64,000 nucleotides of DNA from an uncultured Ruminiclostridium sp. (GTDB lineage Bacteria; Bacillota; Clostridia; Oscillospirales; Ruminococcaceae), in the NCBI GenBank assembly GCA_910579265.1, contig CAJTTE010000004.1, positions 16,888-80,887 of the forward strand, in the 5' to 3' direction. How positions within the stretch are numbered: the stretch's first letter is position 1; every line of letters begins with the position of its first letter. Of the stretch, positions 42,003-51,463 are shown piece by piece. The notes beneath the pieces are model-generated. The model did not search any database. It was not told the DNA's origin and saw nothing but the letters and a program-made list of their open reading frames with translations. The translations under genes were made by a program, and so were the position numbers.

Positions 42003-42144
42003 ATGCAATGTTAAAGATATTAAATTTTAATAACAATTAAAATATTGTAATCAAAAATCATATATAAAGGGGGTGATTCCAATGTGGATATACAGATAAT
42101 TTTAAACCAAAAACCGTAATTTAGACTATAGGAGGATATCTAAA

Positions 42145-43242
42145 ATGACAAGAAATTTAAAAAGAAGAATTATTTCTTCAATAACATCACTGGCTATGGT
42201 ATTTTCTTTTGGTGCTACAAATGCTTTGGACGCTTATAACAGCGACACATCCGAGCTTCAATCGGGAAAGCTGAATTATGACAGTATTGAGGAGCTGCCG
42301 GATGGAGGAAAAATTTACACTTATAATATAGGGGGAGTAATAAATCAGTTTCCTGTGCCTCCAAAAGGATTTAATCCTATAACAGCAACCGATGAACAAT
42401 TGGAAACTTACGCTTTTCCCGCAAGACCAGATAAAAATAATAATGAAGATTATCAATCATGGCTTTCACTTATGGAAAGTTATAAATTTACTTCAGCCCC
42501 AGAAATTTCAGTTGTTAATAACTCTATAAGTAATTTTAATAGTGACATTGGTGATGTCAGTACATATGCAAAATCCACGGATTATGGTTTAGCAGCATCT
42601 GGATACTATTCTCATCTTGGTGAAAGCAAAGAATTCTACACACAACTTCAAGTGGATTATGTTCATCCAAAAGTCACGGCTATAGGAGGCGGTAACAGTG
42701 GAAATTCATATTGGGTAGGTTTTGGACACTATAGTGGTGCTCGCATTCAAGCTGGTACTGCTAATAAAAATTATGACCAACCTTGGGCTTGGTATTCATA
42801 TAATAATAGGGTTAATTTAAATTCAGAAATAAAAATTGACAATTTTATTGTGAATGCGGGAGACAATATTCATATATACATTGCGTTCATGAAATCAAGC
42901 GGAAAATTAAATTACTATTTTGTAAATATGACAACTGGGAAATCAGTGAGTAGTGTTGTTAGTATTCCAAATGCTGAAATGTATTTTAACGGGCAAATTG
43001 CAAGTTGGTCAGCTTCGCCTCTTTTAAGTAAAGGTTATCCAACTGGTACATTGGGTAATTATGGTAGAGTTACTTTTAAAAATTGTAAGGCTATGCTTAA
43101 TACATCGAATACTTGGATAGATTTTAACCAACTAAGTAATATCAATAAAATGATTATGGTTGGACCAAATGGTACGCAAATGAGTAAACCAAGTCTATAT
43201 AAAACAGATAGTTTTCAATGCATGTGGTTAAGTTATATTTAA
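42145..43242 (+). CDS. Secreted glutamic-peptidase-fold (eqolisin, G1) protein lacking the catalytic Glu
   Basis: The 365-residue protein has a Sec signal peptide (about 1-27) and a pro-like region to ~140. The C-terminal ~200 residues follow the order of scytalidoglutamic peptidase: SYWVGFGHYSGARIQAGT (catalytic Gln Q202), AWYSYN for AWYEWY (S218), AGDNIHIYI, YFVNMTTGKSVS, GQIASWSASP for the AEW/F-I-x-E block, and YGRVTFKNCKA. The catalytic Glu in that block is Ser (S287), so a conventional Gln/Glu mechanism is lost. It may be a binding protein on the same fold. It lies between two convergent sigma/anti-sigma operons. The ribosome site is TAGGAGG, and a terminator follows. Confidence 0.7.
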   Translation: MTRNLKRRIISSITSLAMVFSFGATNALDAYNSDTSELQSGKLNYDSIEELPDGGKIYTYNIGGVINQFPVPPKGFNPITATDEQLETYAFPARPDKNNNEDYQSWLSLMESYKFTSAPEISVVNNSISNFNSDIGDVSTYAKSTDYGLAASGYYSHLGESKEFYTQLQVDYVHPKVTAIGGGNSGNSYWVGFGHYSGARIQAGTANKNYDQPWAWYSYNNRVNLNSEIKIDNFIVNAGDNIHIYIAFMKSSGKLNYYFVNMTTGKSVSSVVSIPNAEMYFNGQIASWSASPLLSKGYPTGTLGNYGRVTFKNCKAMLNTSNTWIDFNQLSNINKMIMVGPNGTQMSKPSLYKTDSFQCMWLSYI

Positions 43243-43252
43243 TTTAATTAAT

Positions 43253-43290
43253 GATCGGACAGAGATATGTAGTTCTGTCCGATCGTTTTA
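43253..43290 (+). terminator. Rho-independent terminator
   Basis: Perfect 11-bp stem GATCGGACAGA / TCTGTCCGATC, then GTTTTATTT. Confidence 0.88.
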
Positions 43291-43401
43291 TTTAATGAAT
43301 ACGATAATATGATTTAGTATGGCTTTATATTGGTATACTTCTTAAATTAAATCAAATTTCATATAAAGACTATAAAATCAAGTACCGCCTTTATAATTTA
43401 A

Positions 43402-44415
43402 TTATGCTAAGTTATCATCATCTAACTCATAGTTCAAAAAATTCATATTTCGCAATATTTGAGAAAATACATCTCCGGCTGCTTCAACAACAAATTCTTT
43501 CCTTTCTTCAATGCTAAAATTATCATAGTTTCCAAGAATATTCTCATAATCTTCAGGAATACTTGTAATCATCACACTACATCCGTTGTATTCATAAACT
43601 GCAAATAAGATGTCTTTATCTTTATTGTAATAAAAAAGTGACCATAAATGATACTTTTGTCCTTCAGGTATACGTTCAATATAATACTCCTGACCAAATT
43701 TAATTTTTTTGCCTACAGTTATCGTCAAGTCATTTTGACCGAAATTTGGATTTGAGAAATGAAAACTGTTTACGTCAAATGTATCCCCATCAGGCGATGT
43801 ATATATGCCATATGGATTATTATCAATGACTTCGAGATAATCACGCCCATGAGCTTTATTATTATGGCTCATATATGATACAAGATTGTCAATGACATCT
43901 TCTATACCATAATATTTAAATAGTTCATCACTACTCATTTCAGTAAAACATTCTTTTCCAAAGGGTGTTTTAGGAATATCTGGAAACGATTCTACATAAA
44001 ATATACATCCGGCAGTAATCAATTCTTTGGTTTTTATTGGTACAATATGCTTAGGTTCTTTAGTGACAATAGTACTTATTGCCTCCTCAACTGTTTTTGA
44101 AACATTCTCGGAAATTTCTGGATTAACTGTATCTGCAATGCTTTCAGACGGTTCACCGCTGACAGTCGCGTCTATATTATCGATAGCGCCTCTGTTATTT
44201 GCTACAAACACAGCACCTCCAATAACGCCCAAAAGAGCCGCCGCCGTAACGGGATATTTCCATAGCTGTCCCGATCTCCTTTTTCCTCCCGATACGGAAA
44301 TAATCTCCGCTTTTTCCTCTATGGGCGGGGTTTCTTCGCTTCTTCTATTCATGGCTTCGCAGATCAGATCGTCGTCAATATTCTTTATAGACTTTATTAG
44401 CTTTTCTTTTTTCAT
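43402..44415 (-). CDS. Membrane partner of the ECF sigma factor (anti-sigma-like sensor), copy 2
   Basis: A 337-residue paralogue of 40974. The head reads LIKSIKNIDDDLICEAMNRR, the membrane segment VTAAALLGVIGGAVFVA is nearly the same as in copy 1, and the outer domain shares HIVPIK, EMSSDELFKYYG, NPYGIYTSPDGDTFDVNSFHF and TVGKKIKFGQEYY. The rest of the outer domain differs, suggesting different ligands. Its ATG overlaps the stop of the sigma gene 44412 (ATGA). The operon runs towards copy 1, with the glutamic-peptidase-fold gene between them. Confidence 0.75.
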   Translation of the reverse strand: MKKEKLIKSIKNIDDDLICEAMNRRSEETPPIEEKAEIISVSGGKRRSGQLWKYPVTAAALLGVIGGAVFVANNRGAIDNIDATVSGEPSESIADTVNPEISENVSKTVEEAISTIVTKEPKHIVPIKTKELITAGCIFYVESFPDIPKTPFGKECFTEMSSDELFKYYGIEDVIDNLVSYMSHNNKAHGRDYLEVIDNNPYGIYTSPDGDTFDVNSFHFSNPNFGQNDLTITVGKKIKFGQEYYIERIPEGQKYHLWSLFYYNKDKDILFAVYEYNGCSVMITSIPEDYENILGNYDNFSIEERKEFVVEAAGDVFSQILRNMNFLNYELDDDNLA

Positions 44416-44966
44416 ATGTCAATGCCTCCCTGTTTTAAAAATTTCTTCAGCTTTCCCCGTGTGTGAAAGAGCATGGAATAGACCTTACTTTCGCTGAAGG
44501 AGCAATCCTTGGCGATTTTCTTTACAGAGTCCATAAACCAGTAACGTCTTATAAATACCTCCCTATGCTCCGGTTTCTGAAGCCGGAGAAAATCGCTTAT
44601 AAGCTTTCCCGCCTTTTCCTCCTCGGGAAGCGGATCCATGTTTCCGGAGGAAAGGTCGTTTTCCAGCTCCGACATGGAAACCGTAAGGCCGCTGTCCCGT
44701 TTTTTCGCCTTATTGTATTTAAGCCTTGAAAGGGAAAGGTTTCTTGTGACCTTACAGATATACGCCTTAAGATTTTCCGGTTTATTTGGGGGAATGGATT
44801 TCCACAGGCTTATGTAGGCGTCGTTTACACACTCTTCCGCGTCCTCGGGGTTGTTCAGTATGTTTAACGCTATACTGCGGCAAAGACCGCCGTATTTTTC
44901 CTTTACCTGTTGGATCGCCGCTTCGTTACGGTCAAGAAACAGGTTTATGATATTCAGATCCTCTAT
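44412..44966 (-). CDS. ECF sigma-70 factor, probable ATA start codon (paralogue)
   Basis: A 184-residue ECF sigma factor if translation starts at ATA 44966: IEDLNIINLFLDRNEAAIQQ, region 2 NPEDAEECVNDAYISLWKSI, and region 4 VKKIAKDCSFSESKVYSMLF. No ATG, GTG or TTG lies in phase between an upstream TGA (three codons before the ATA) and the first in-frame ATG 98 codons later, after all of region 2. An ATG two bases before the ATA is in another phase and gives a 12-codon peptide. The sequence ATAGAGGATC after an AGG-TGAAAA ribosome-site region is shared with 40426. Alternatively one base has been inserted near the start, disabling the gene. Confidence 0.8.
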   Translation of the reverse strand: MEDLNIINLFLDRNEAAIQQVKEKYGGLCRSIALNILNNPEDAEECVNDAYISLWKSIPPNKPENLKAYICKVTRNLSLSRLKYNKAKKRDSGLTVSMSELENDLSSGNMDPLPEEEKAGKLISDFLRLQKPEHREVFIRRYWFMDSVKKIAKDCSFSESKVYSMLFHTRGKLKKFLKQGGIDI

Positions 44967-45077
44967 GCATTTTCACCTGCCTTTCTTTTTATACCGATCC
45001 CGTTTTAAACTTATATAATACCCATAGTTTTTACTAATCCCTTTTAAAGCTGTTGGATTAGTGTTTAGGTTGGCATT

Positions 45078-45238
45078 ATTGCTCCCCCAATTAACGCTTG
45101 AATCATTATGCTTGCCCGGCTGTCTAAATACTTTGTCAGAAGCTCTTGAAATATGCGCATATTCCTGCGGCCTTCTTCCTTGTTTTTCAACAGCCCTTCG
45201 GCGCACAAATTCTTCAAGAGCTACTTGGGGAAGCGATA
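45078..45238. repeat. Family E repeat, copy 1
   Basis: About 160 bp highly similar to 55735-55893. Shared blocks include TTCCCCCAATTAA-type start, TGCTTGCCCGGCTG, GAAATATGCGCATATTCCTG and CAGCCCTTCGGCGCACAAAT. Both strands are open; on the minus strand both copies read RRPQEYAHISRAS and VFRQPGK. It might be the fossil of a gene or a structured repeat. The region 44967-45077 before it shows nothing. Confidence 0.75.
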
Positions 45239-45248
45239 AAAGGGATCG

Positions 45249-45462
45249 GGGGCTATCTGAAAAGCCGCGGATAACACAATTTCTACTAACAGCCTTCCCG
45301 CGTTAAATATGCTCGAAATACCCTGGTATTTCTCCGCTTTTTTAAAATCTCCGCGCTTTTAGCGAAATCGTACAAGCTTTATTTGTTTTGGTACCAGCCT
45401 AAGCACTAATCCTTTGTCATGTCTATGCCTTGACCAAAAAACAATATCAGATACGCCCTAAT
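45249..45462 (+). repeat. Family B repeat, copy 6, with a ~60-bp insertion
   Basis: Starts GGCTATCTGAAAAGCCGCGG, has CTACTAACAGCC, GTATTTCTCCGCTTTTTTAAAATC and CGTACAAGC in order. The end CAATATCAGATACGCCC is reached only after about 60 unrelated bases (from about 45392). It lies directly beside the family E copy, and the same E/B pairing is seen near 55.3-55.9 kb. No supported gene follows up to 45825. Confidence 0.78.
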
Positions 45463-45825
45463 ATTAGCTCCTTCACTTATTAAGTAGAATTTCAATGGTA
45501 AATTTTGCATTTTTTCACAAAACTTTCACAAAATCTTTTTGAAAAAACAGGAGCGTATTCACATACCGGCTGATTTATGTGAATACGCTGAGTTTCTTTT
45601 TAAAGAGCAGCTTATAGAAGCCGTCAGGAAAGGGGAGCATTTCCCGAGTCGGATTCACCCCTTTGAACCGATAACGGAATCCGGCGTGAGGGGAACACGG
45701 GGCAGAAGTCACACCGATTTTTGTCCTCGGATACAGATTTTAATAAGAATTACTTTCTTACTTTTCAAGATTCCGGATGTTTTTGCGGCATAATTTTATC
45801 AAAAATACCTTTTAAAACTATGGGG

Positions 45826-46245
45826 CTATTGAACCGTTTCAAGCTCCATAATAAGGGCATTTTTCCCGCCGCCGTAATAGCCGGTGCGTTTTGAGACAGG
45901 TTTAAAGCCTGAGCTTTGATAAAGAGCTATTGCGGATTTGTTGGTTTCCTTTACCTCAAGAAAGATCTTTTTCGTATCCGAAGGGCACGCCTTAATAAAA
46001 CCGGTAAGAATGCGCTTTCCTATGCCCCTTCGGCGAAATTCCGGAAGCACGCCTATTCTGTAAAGCTCGGCTTCACCGAATGCCGCCGCGCCGATACAGT
46101 AACCGTAAGGGCTTCCGTCCTCCCGGTATTCGATACGGTACAGTATGTCGTTTCGCTCAAGAGTCCCGCAGATACTACCCAATGTCCAAAAATCATCGGG
46201 GAAACAGGCGCGCTCCAATTCCGCCAGAATTTCGGGATCGCTCAT
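45826..46245 (-). CDS. rimI: Ribosomal protein S18-alanine N-acetyltransferase (GNAT)
   Basis: The 139-residue GNAT protein has the acetyl-CoA motif A (ELYRIGVLPEFRRRGIGKRI, with the R-R-x-G-I-G/K loop), KKIFLEVKETNKSAIALYQSSGF as motif B and a YYGGGKNALIMELE end, all typical of RimI. It acetylates the N-terminal Ala of S18. It is first-listed of a minus-strand run with LMW phosphatase and polA; the TsaB/TsaD genes often found with rimI are not here. Frame and length fit the family. Confidence 0.85.
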   Translation of the reverse strand: MSDPEILAELERACFPDDFWTLGSICGTLERNDILYRIEYREDGSPYGYCIGAAAFGEAELYRIGVLPEFRRRGIGKRILTGFIKACPSDTKKIFLEVKETNKSAIALYQSSGFKPVSKRTGYYGGGKNALIMELETVQ

Positions 46246-46266
46246 ATGTCTTTATGTCCTCCCAAA

Positions 46267-46677
46267 TTACTTTATGTACATCTCATAAAAATCGCTTAGC
46301 TGTTTACGGCATTTACGGTAGGCGTCAATGCCCGAATAATATGGATCGGGAATACCCAAAACAGTTATCTTGTCATCTAAATTCTTATTTTTATAGTAAG
46401 AACACAGGGTTATCTTCTGTCTTTGGCTCATTACGTGAATAGCGTCAAAGCTTCCTATGCTGTATTCGGACAGATGAGTCGGTTTATAGTCGGTTTCAAT
46501 GCCTATTTCCTTCAGTACGGTTATCACATTGTCGTCAAGCTTATCCCCTATAATGGCTATTCCGGCGCTTTTAAAGCAATAGGGCGAATTTTTTCTTTTA
46601 GCAATGCTGTTGGCGATTTCCATAGCAAGAGGGCTGCGGGTTTTATTTGACGTACATACGATCAGTACATTTTTCAT
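46267..46677 (-). CDS. Low-molecular-weight protein phosphatase (arginine/tyrosine type)
   Basis: The 136-residue protein has the LMW phosphatase P-loop CTSNKTRSP (Cys8, Arg14), the C-x5-R-S core, and the general-acid Asp in GIPDPYYSG. The residue at P-loop position +5 is Thr, as in the McsB-type arginine phosphatases (YwlE group), which gives some support for arginine over tyrosine specificity, though that is not decisive. The mcsB gene is not in the window. It lies between rimI and polA, 21 and 20 bp apart, so probably in one operon. Confidence 0.85.
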   Translation of the reverse strand: MKNVLIVCTSNKTRSPLAMEIANSIAKRKNSPYCFKSAGIAIIGDKLDDNVITVLKEIGIETDYKPTHLSEYSIGSFDAIHVMSQRQKITLCSYYKNKNLDDKITVLGIPDPYYSGIDAYRKCRKQLSDFYEMYIK

Positions 46678-46696
46678 ATGAGATTTTCCCTTTCTG

Positions 46697-49231
46697 TCAG
46701 TGAGTCTCGAACCAGGTTCTTCCGGTTTTTACATCGGCCGTAAGAGGAACGGTCAGGTTTACACAGCTTTCCATTTCCTCCTTCAAAAGCTCGGATACCT
46801 GTTGTGCGCAGGATTCTTCGGCTTCCACTATAAGCTCGTCGTGAACCTGTAGAATAAGCTTCGCAGGGAGCTTCTCGGCTTTAAGACGGTTATATACTTT
46901 TATCATGGCAAGCTTTATTATATCCGCCGCAGTTCCTTGTATAGGGGTGTTCATGGCTATTCTTTTTGCAGCGGCCTGTACAATTTTGTTTGAGGAGCTT
47001 ATTTCAGGTATATATCTGCGGCGTCCGAACATCGTTTCGACCCAGAGGTTTGTTTTGGCGTTCTCCACCGTTTTTTTCATAAAGCTGTCAACGCCGCCGT
47101 ATTTTGATAAATACGCCTCTATATAGCGTTTGGCCTCCGCTACCGAAACGCCGATATCCTTCGAGAGCGAGAATGCGCCGATCCCGTATACGATTCCGAA
47201 ATTGACCGCTTTGGCTCTTGAACGAAGTTCAGGCGTTATCCAATCAACAGGCTGGTTAAATACCTGAGAAGCGGTGATGGTGTGGATGTCGTCTCCCCTT
47301 AGAAATGCCTCCTGCATTATCTTATCCTCTGCAAGATGAGCCAATACTCTTAGTTCGATCTGAGAATAGTCTGCGTCTATAAGCACGCAGCCCTTTTTTG
47401 CTACGAAAAACTTGCGCATATTCCTTCCGAGCTCGGTACGAACGGGGATATTCTGTATATTTGGCTCGGCGCTGCTTATTCTTCCGGTTCTTGTTTCCGT
47501 TTGCTTAAAGGTCGAGCGGATACGGCTGTCGTCACAGACGGCCGATTTCAGACCGTTGACATAGGTGGATTGAAGCTTCGTATATGCTCTGTATTGTGAG
47601 ATCAACGGCACTATGGGGTGCTTGTCCGTAAGCTCCTCAAGAACATCGGCGTTTGTGGAATAGCCGGTTTTTGTTTTTTTGCCGCAGGGAAGGCAAAGCT
47701 TATCGAATAGTATGACTCCCAACTGCTTTGGAGAGCCGATATTGAATTTTTCACCCGCAAGCTGATATATTTTTTCTTCGGTTTCCGTTATTTTTTCGGA
47801 AAGCTCTTCGCCGAAATTATCTATGCCCTCAAGGTCGATTTCGATGCCGTCAATTTCCATTGACGTAAGAACCTCGGCAAGAGGTATCTCTATATCCCGA
47901 AGGATTTTTTCAAGCTTTTCGGACCTTATGCGGTTCATAAGCTTGCAGCTTAGCTCGTAAAGGCATTGGGGCAATCCTTCGTTGTTCCGACCGGTATCTT
48001 CGTCATAATGGGAAACCCCGTATTCGGTGCATAATCTTCCAAGCCCGTAATCATTTGAACTTACATTTAACAGATACGCGGCAAGGGTTATATCAAATGT
48101 CACGTTGTTTATTTTTATGCCCTTAGGCATAATATATGAATATATCGCTTTAAGGTCAAATGTTCTTTTTTCAATGTCACTTTCAAAAAAGCTTTTTTCC
48201 TTTTCTTCATCAAGCCTGCGGCAGCTTCCGTTTTCGCATACAAGAACTTGTCCGTCGACAATAATAATATCGGCGGCGTTTTTGTCCGGTACGATTTCTT
48301 CGGATAAATGTATGTTCATAGCTTCGCTTACCGCTTTTGCTTCGGCGGCCTGATTAGCTTTGTTTATATTTTCGGGAGAAATGTTCAGTTTCCTTAAAAT
48401 TGTGAACATCTCAAGCTCGGTCAGTATTTCGGCTAATTTGATTTCGTCTTTTTTTTGGGGAATATATGCGGATATATCAGTGTTAACGGGAGCATTTAAA
48501 GCTATTGTACCAAGTTCACGGCTTAAAAAGCAAGCGTCTTTTCCCTCAGACAGCTTTTTTCTTAAGCTGTCGGTTATCTTCAGATTGTCAAAATCATCAT
48601 AAATATTACTAACAGTAGAGTATTTTTGTATCAAATCAAGCGCGGTTTTTTCACCTATGCCCTTTACGCCGGGAATATTATCACTGCTGTCTCCCATAAG
48701 CGCTTTCACTTCTATCATTTGGATCGGGGAAAGACCGTATTTTTCCTTAATGGTTTCGGGAGTATAAAGGGTATCTTCTTTGTTTCCCGCTAAGTTTACA
48801 AACACGTTATCTGTTATCAGCTGAAAGCTGTCACGATCGCCTGTGGCAATTACGGCGCAGTTTCCGCTTTCTTCAGCTGCGTGTGAAAGAGTTCCCAGAA
48901 TATCGTCGGCTTCCCAGCCTTCCTTTTCAACTATCGCTATACCCATTGCACGGAGAATTTCCTTAACATAGGGTATCTGCATAGCCAGCTCCTGCGGCAT
49001 CGGCTTTCTTGTGCCTTTGTATTCCGTATATAATTTATGACGGAAGGTAGGGGCCTTTAGATCAAAGGCAACGGCAATGCAGTCGGGGGAAAAATTATTC
49101 CGCAGCTTAAGGAGTATATTCATAAATCCCGTTATGGCATTGGTAAAAACCCCTTTTTTGTTTGACAGGGTTCTTATACCGTAGAAAGCGCGGTTGACTA
49201 TGCTGTTTCCGTCTATTACAAGCAGCTTCAT
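46697..49231 (-). CDS. polA: DNA polymerase I
   Basis: The 844-residue family A polymerase has an N-terminal 5'-3' exonuclease (MKLLVIDGNSIVNRAFYG, EADDILGTL, KALMGDSSDNIPGVKGIGEK) and a C-terminal polymerase domain (VLIDADYSQIELRVLAHLA, RSRAKAVNFGIVYGIG, QGTAADIIKLAM, LILQVHDELIVE). The middle 3'-5' exonuclease-like part has lost the acidic metal ligands, as in many Firmicutes. It fills gaps and removes primers in replication and repair. ATG 49231 follows AAAGGAG; six in-frame upstream codons are ignored. It is followed by the phosphatase and rimI genes on the same strand. Confidence 0.97.
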   Translation of the reverse strand: MKLLVIDGNSIVNRAFYGIRTLSNKKGVFTNAITGFMNILLKLRNNFSPDCIAVAFDLKAPTFRHKLYTEYKGTRKPMPQELAMQIPYVKEILRAMGIAIVEKEGWEADDILGTLSHAAEESGNCAVIATGDRDSFQLITDNVFVNLAGNKEDTLYTPETIKEKYGLSPIQMIEVKALMGDSSDNIPGVKGIGEKTALDLIQKYSTVSNIYDDFDNLKITDSLRKKLSEGKDACFLSRELGTIALNAPVNTDISAYIPQKKDEIKLAEILTELEMFTILRKLNISPENINKANQAAEAKAVSEAMNIHLSEEIVPDKNAADIIIVDGQVLVCENGSCRRLDEEKEKSFFESDIEKRTFDLKAIYSYIMPKGIKINNVTFDITLAAYLLNVSSNDYGLGRLCTEYGVSHYDEDTGRNNEGLPQCLYELSCKLMNRIRSEKLEKILRDIEIPLAEVLTSMEIDGIEIDLEGIDNFGEELSEKITETEEKIYQLAGEKFNIGSPKQLGVILFDKLCLPCGKKTKTGYSTNADVLEELTDKHPIVPLISQYRAYTKLQSTYVNGLKSAVCDDSRIRSTFKQTETRTGRISSAEPNIQNIPVRTELGRNMRKFFVAKKGCVLIDADYSQIELRVLAHLAEDKIMQEAFLRGDDIHTITASQVFNQPVDWITPELRSRAKAVNFGIVYGIGAFSLSKDIGVSVAEAKRYIEAYLSKYGGVDSFMKKTVENAKTNLWVETMFGRRRYIPEISSSNKIVQAAAKRIAMNTPIQGTAADIIKLAMIKVYNRLKAEKLPAKLILQVHDELIVEAEESCAQQVSELLKEEMESCVNLTVPLTADVKTGRTWFETH

Positions 49232-49303
49232 ATAATCTCCTTTTAACAATTATAATATACAAGATGTATAAAATTAATATAATATATCTAAAAGTAAAGA
49301 GAT

Positions 49304-51463
49304 TCAGCGCCTCTTATGCTTTGAAATCCGCTTTACTTTTGCAAGAGTTTTGTTACTTTTTTCCTCACGAGCCGAAGCGGCTTCTTCCTCAGCGTTTTTA
49401 TATGCCAAGCCGTAAAAATAAAGCTGGGAATCAAGCGGTTCTTCATTTTGTTTGACCGATTTTTTTACATATGTTCCGTCTGGCTGCTGAACCCTTGCTT
49501 TAACATTATCTTTAAGCATAATATTGAATATAGCCGTAAGTTTTTCCTGAATTTCAGGGGATTTTATAGGTGCAGCAACTTCGACGCGCCTTTCGGTATT
49601 CCTTGTCATAAAATCAGCCGAGCTTATATATACCCTTCGGCGTGTGTCATTCCCGAAAATATATATACGGCTGTGTTCAAGGAATCTTCCTACTATAGAC
49701 GTAACGGTTATGTTTTCCGTATATCCCGGTATTCCCGCCACCAGACAGCAAATTCCGCGTATTATAAGCTGTACTCTGACCCCGCGTCTGCTTGCCTCCA
49801 CAAGCTTCTGAATAATATCTATATCAGTTAAGGAATTCATTTTTATACCGATATAGCCGTCTTTTCCGTATGTTATCTCCCGGTCTATCATTTCTACGAC
49901 CCGGGATTTTAAGCAGTTGGGCGCTACCCATAATGTAGAGCTGCTTTCGACGGCCACACCTACGGAAAGATTGTTGAATATAAGCGATGCGTCGGTACCG
50001 AATTCCTTGTCCGAGGTTATAAGAGTAAGATCGGTGTAAAGCTTTGAGGTGCGTTCGTTATAGTTTCCCGTTCCCACCTGTGTAATATACCTTATGTTAT
50101 TTCCTATTCTTCTGGTTATAAGAAGAAGCTTGGAGTGTACCTTTAATGAATCAAGACCGTATATTACGGTAACTCCGGCGTCAGCCAGGCGCTTTGCCCA
50201 GCCTATATTGTTTTCTTCATCAAATCTTGCCCTTAGCTCTACCAGCGCCAGAACGTCTTTTCCGTTTTCCGCGGCGCGTATGAGCGCGTTCACTATCTTA
50301 CTGTCTCTTGCCACACGATAAAGCGTTATCTTGATCGAAACGACCGACGGATCCACCGTAGCTTCGTCAAGAAGCCTTATAAATGAATTAAACGTTTCAT
50401 AAGGATAAAACAGAAGCATATCTCCTTTATCCGCCTGTTTTATCATTGATTCATGCTTATTTACCGTTTTAGGCTGCTGCGGAGTCAGATGCCGGAAAAA
50501 AAGCTCCGGTTTTCCTGACAATTTATCGCGTATGGATCCTACAAAATCAAAGTCCAGAGGACAGCTTTGTACAAATATAAAATCACTGCATGTTTCAAGG
50601 CCGAGCTTTTTGGCGAGTAATTCCTTGTCGATCGTAGAATTTCTCGCAAATAGTTCAACACGTATCGGTGAAAGCTTTTTGCGTTTTTTTATAAGCTCCT
50701 CCATTACGTCACGGAAATCCACATCATGATCATAAAGAGCTTCGTCTACGTCAATATCCGCATTTCTTGTAATTCGAAAAATATTTCCATCAATCAGATC
50801 AAAATTAGGGAACGCTTTGGCTGCATAATAAATTATAAGATCCTCAGTCAAAATAAAGCGAAGCTTATCGCTTTCGGATGGAAGAAAGATAATTCTGCCG
50901 AACACATCCGAGACTGTCAGGGGAATTATACCCAATACGCTGTGTTTTGCGCCGCTTTTGTCTTTAAGGGCAACACCGGCGTACAGCTCCTTATTTTTAA
51001 GAAACGGCAGGGGATGGGTTTTGTCTACCACCGTTGGAGAAAGAAGCGGAAGTATCTCTTTTGTAAAATATTGTTCCAGCCATTGTACAAGCTCGCTGTC
51101 TTTTATTTTGTCGGGATATATCTGTTCAACACCGTATGATTTCAATCCTTTTATTATATCCTTATATGCCTTTTCCTTTCGCGGAAGAAGCTCGGCGGTG
51201 CGTTTGGCTATCTTGGTAAGCTGCTGAGCCGGAGTAAGCCCTGTCTTGTTATCCTTTTTAGCATCCTTTACAAGCGTCTGGTCGTGCAGGGTCCCGGCTC
51301 TTACCATGAAAAATTCATCAAGATTGCTGCAAAAGATAGAGACAAAGTTGAGCCGCTCCATTAACGGTATTGATTCGTCCTCCGCTTCTTCGAGGACTCT
51401 TTCGTTAAATTTTAGCCAGGATAATTCCCGGTTATCAAAATAATTGTTAAAAATTTCTTTCAT
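49304..51463 (-). CDS. ppk: Polyphosphate kinase 1
   Basis: The 719-residue PPK1 makes inorganic polyphosphate from ATP through a phosphohistidine. Its N-terminal domain begins YFDNRELSWLKFNERVLEEA. The phosphorylated His lies in LKVHSKLLLITRR, and QVGTGNYNERTSKLYTDL and RRVYISSADFMTRN are the PLD-like motifs of the C-terminal domains. ATG 51463 follows AAAGGAATCGG; 27 in-frame upstream codons are excluded. The Lys/Arg-rich tail (KVKRISKHKRR) is of no known function. It stands upstream of polA on the same strand with a 72-bp gap. Confidence 0.96.
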   Translation of the reverse strand: MKEIFNNYFDNRELSWLKFNERVLEEAEDESIPLMERLNFVSIFCSNLDEFFMVRAGTLHDQTLVKDAKKDNKTGLTPAQQLTKIAKRTAELLPRKEKAYKDIIKGLKSYGVEQIYPDKIKDSELVQWLEQYFTKEILPLLSPTVVDKTHPLPFLKNKELYAGVALKDKSGAKHSVLGIIPLTVSDVFGRIIFLPSESDKLRFILTEDLIIYYAAKAFPNFDLIDGNIFRITRNADIDVDEALYDHDVDFRDVMEELIKKRKKLSPIRVELFARNSTIDKELLAKKLGLETCSDFIFVQSCPLDFDFVGSIRDKLSGKPELFFRHLTPQQPKTVNKHESMIKQADKGDMLLFYPYETFNSFIRLLDEATVDPSVVSIKITLYRVARDSKIVNALIRAAENGKDVLALVELRARFDEENNIGWAKRLADAGVTVIYGLDSLKVHSKLLLITRRIGNNIRYITQVGTGNYNERTSKLYTDLTLITSDKEFGTDASLIFNNLSVGVAVESSSTLWVAPNCLKSRVVEMIDREITYGKDGYIGIKMNSLTDIDIIQKLVEASRRGVRVQLIIRGICCLVAGIPGYTENITVTSIVGRFLEHSRIYIFGNDTRRRVYISSADFMTRNTERRVEVAAPIKSPEIQEKLTAIFNIMLKDNVKARVQQPDGTYVKKSVKQNEEPLDSQLYFYGLAYKNAEEEAASAREEKSNKTLAKVKRISKHKRR

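Noticed and set aside
45539..45793. 84-codon frame starting at TTG
   Set aside because: No ribosome site, no recognised domain and a second half rich in unusual codons; at most a gene fragment.
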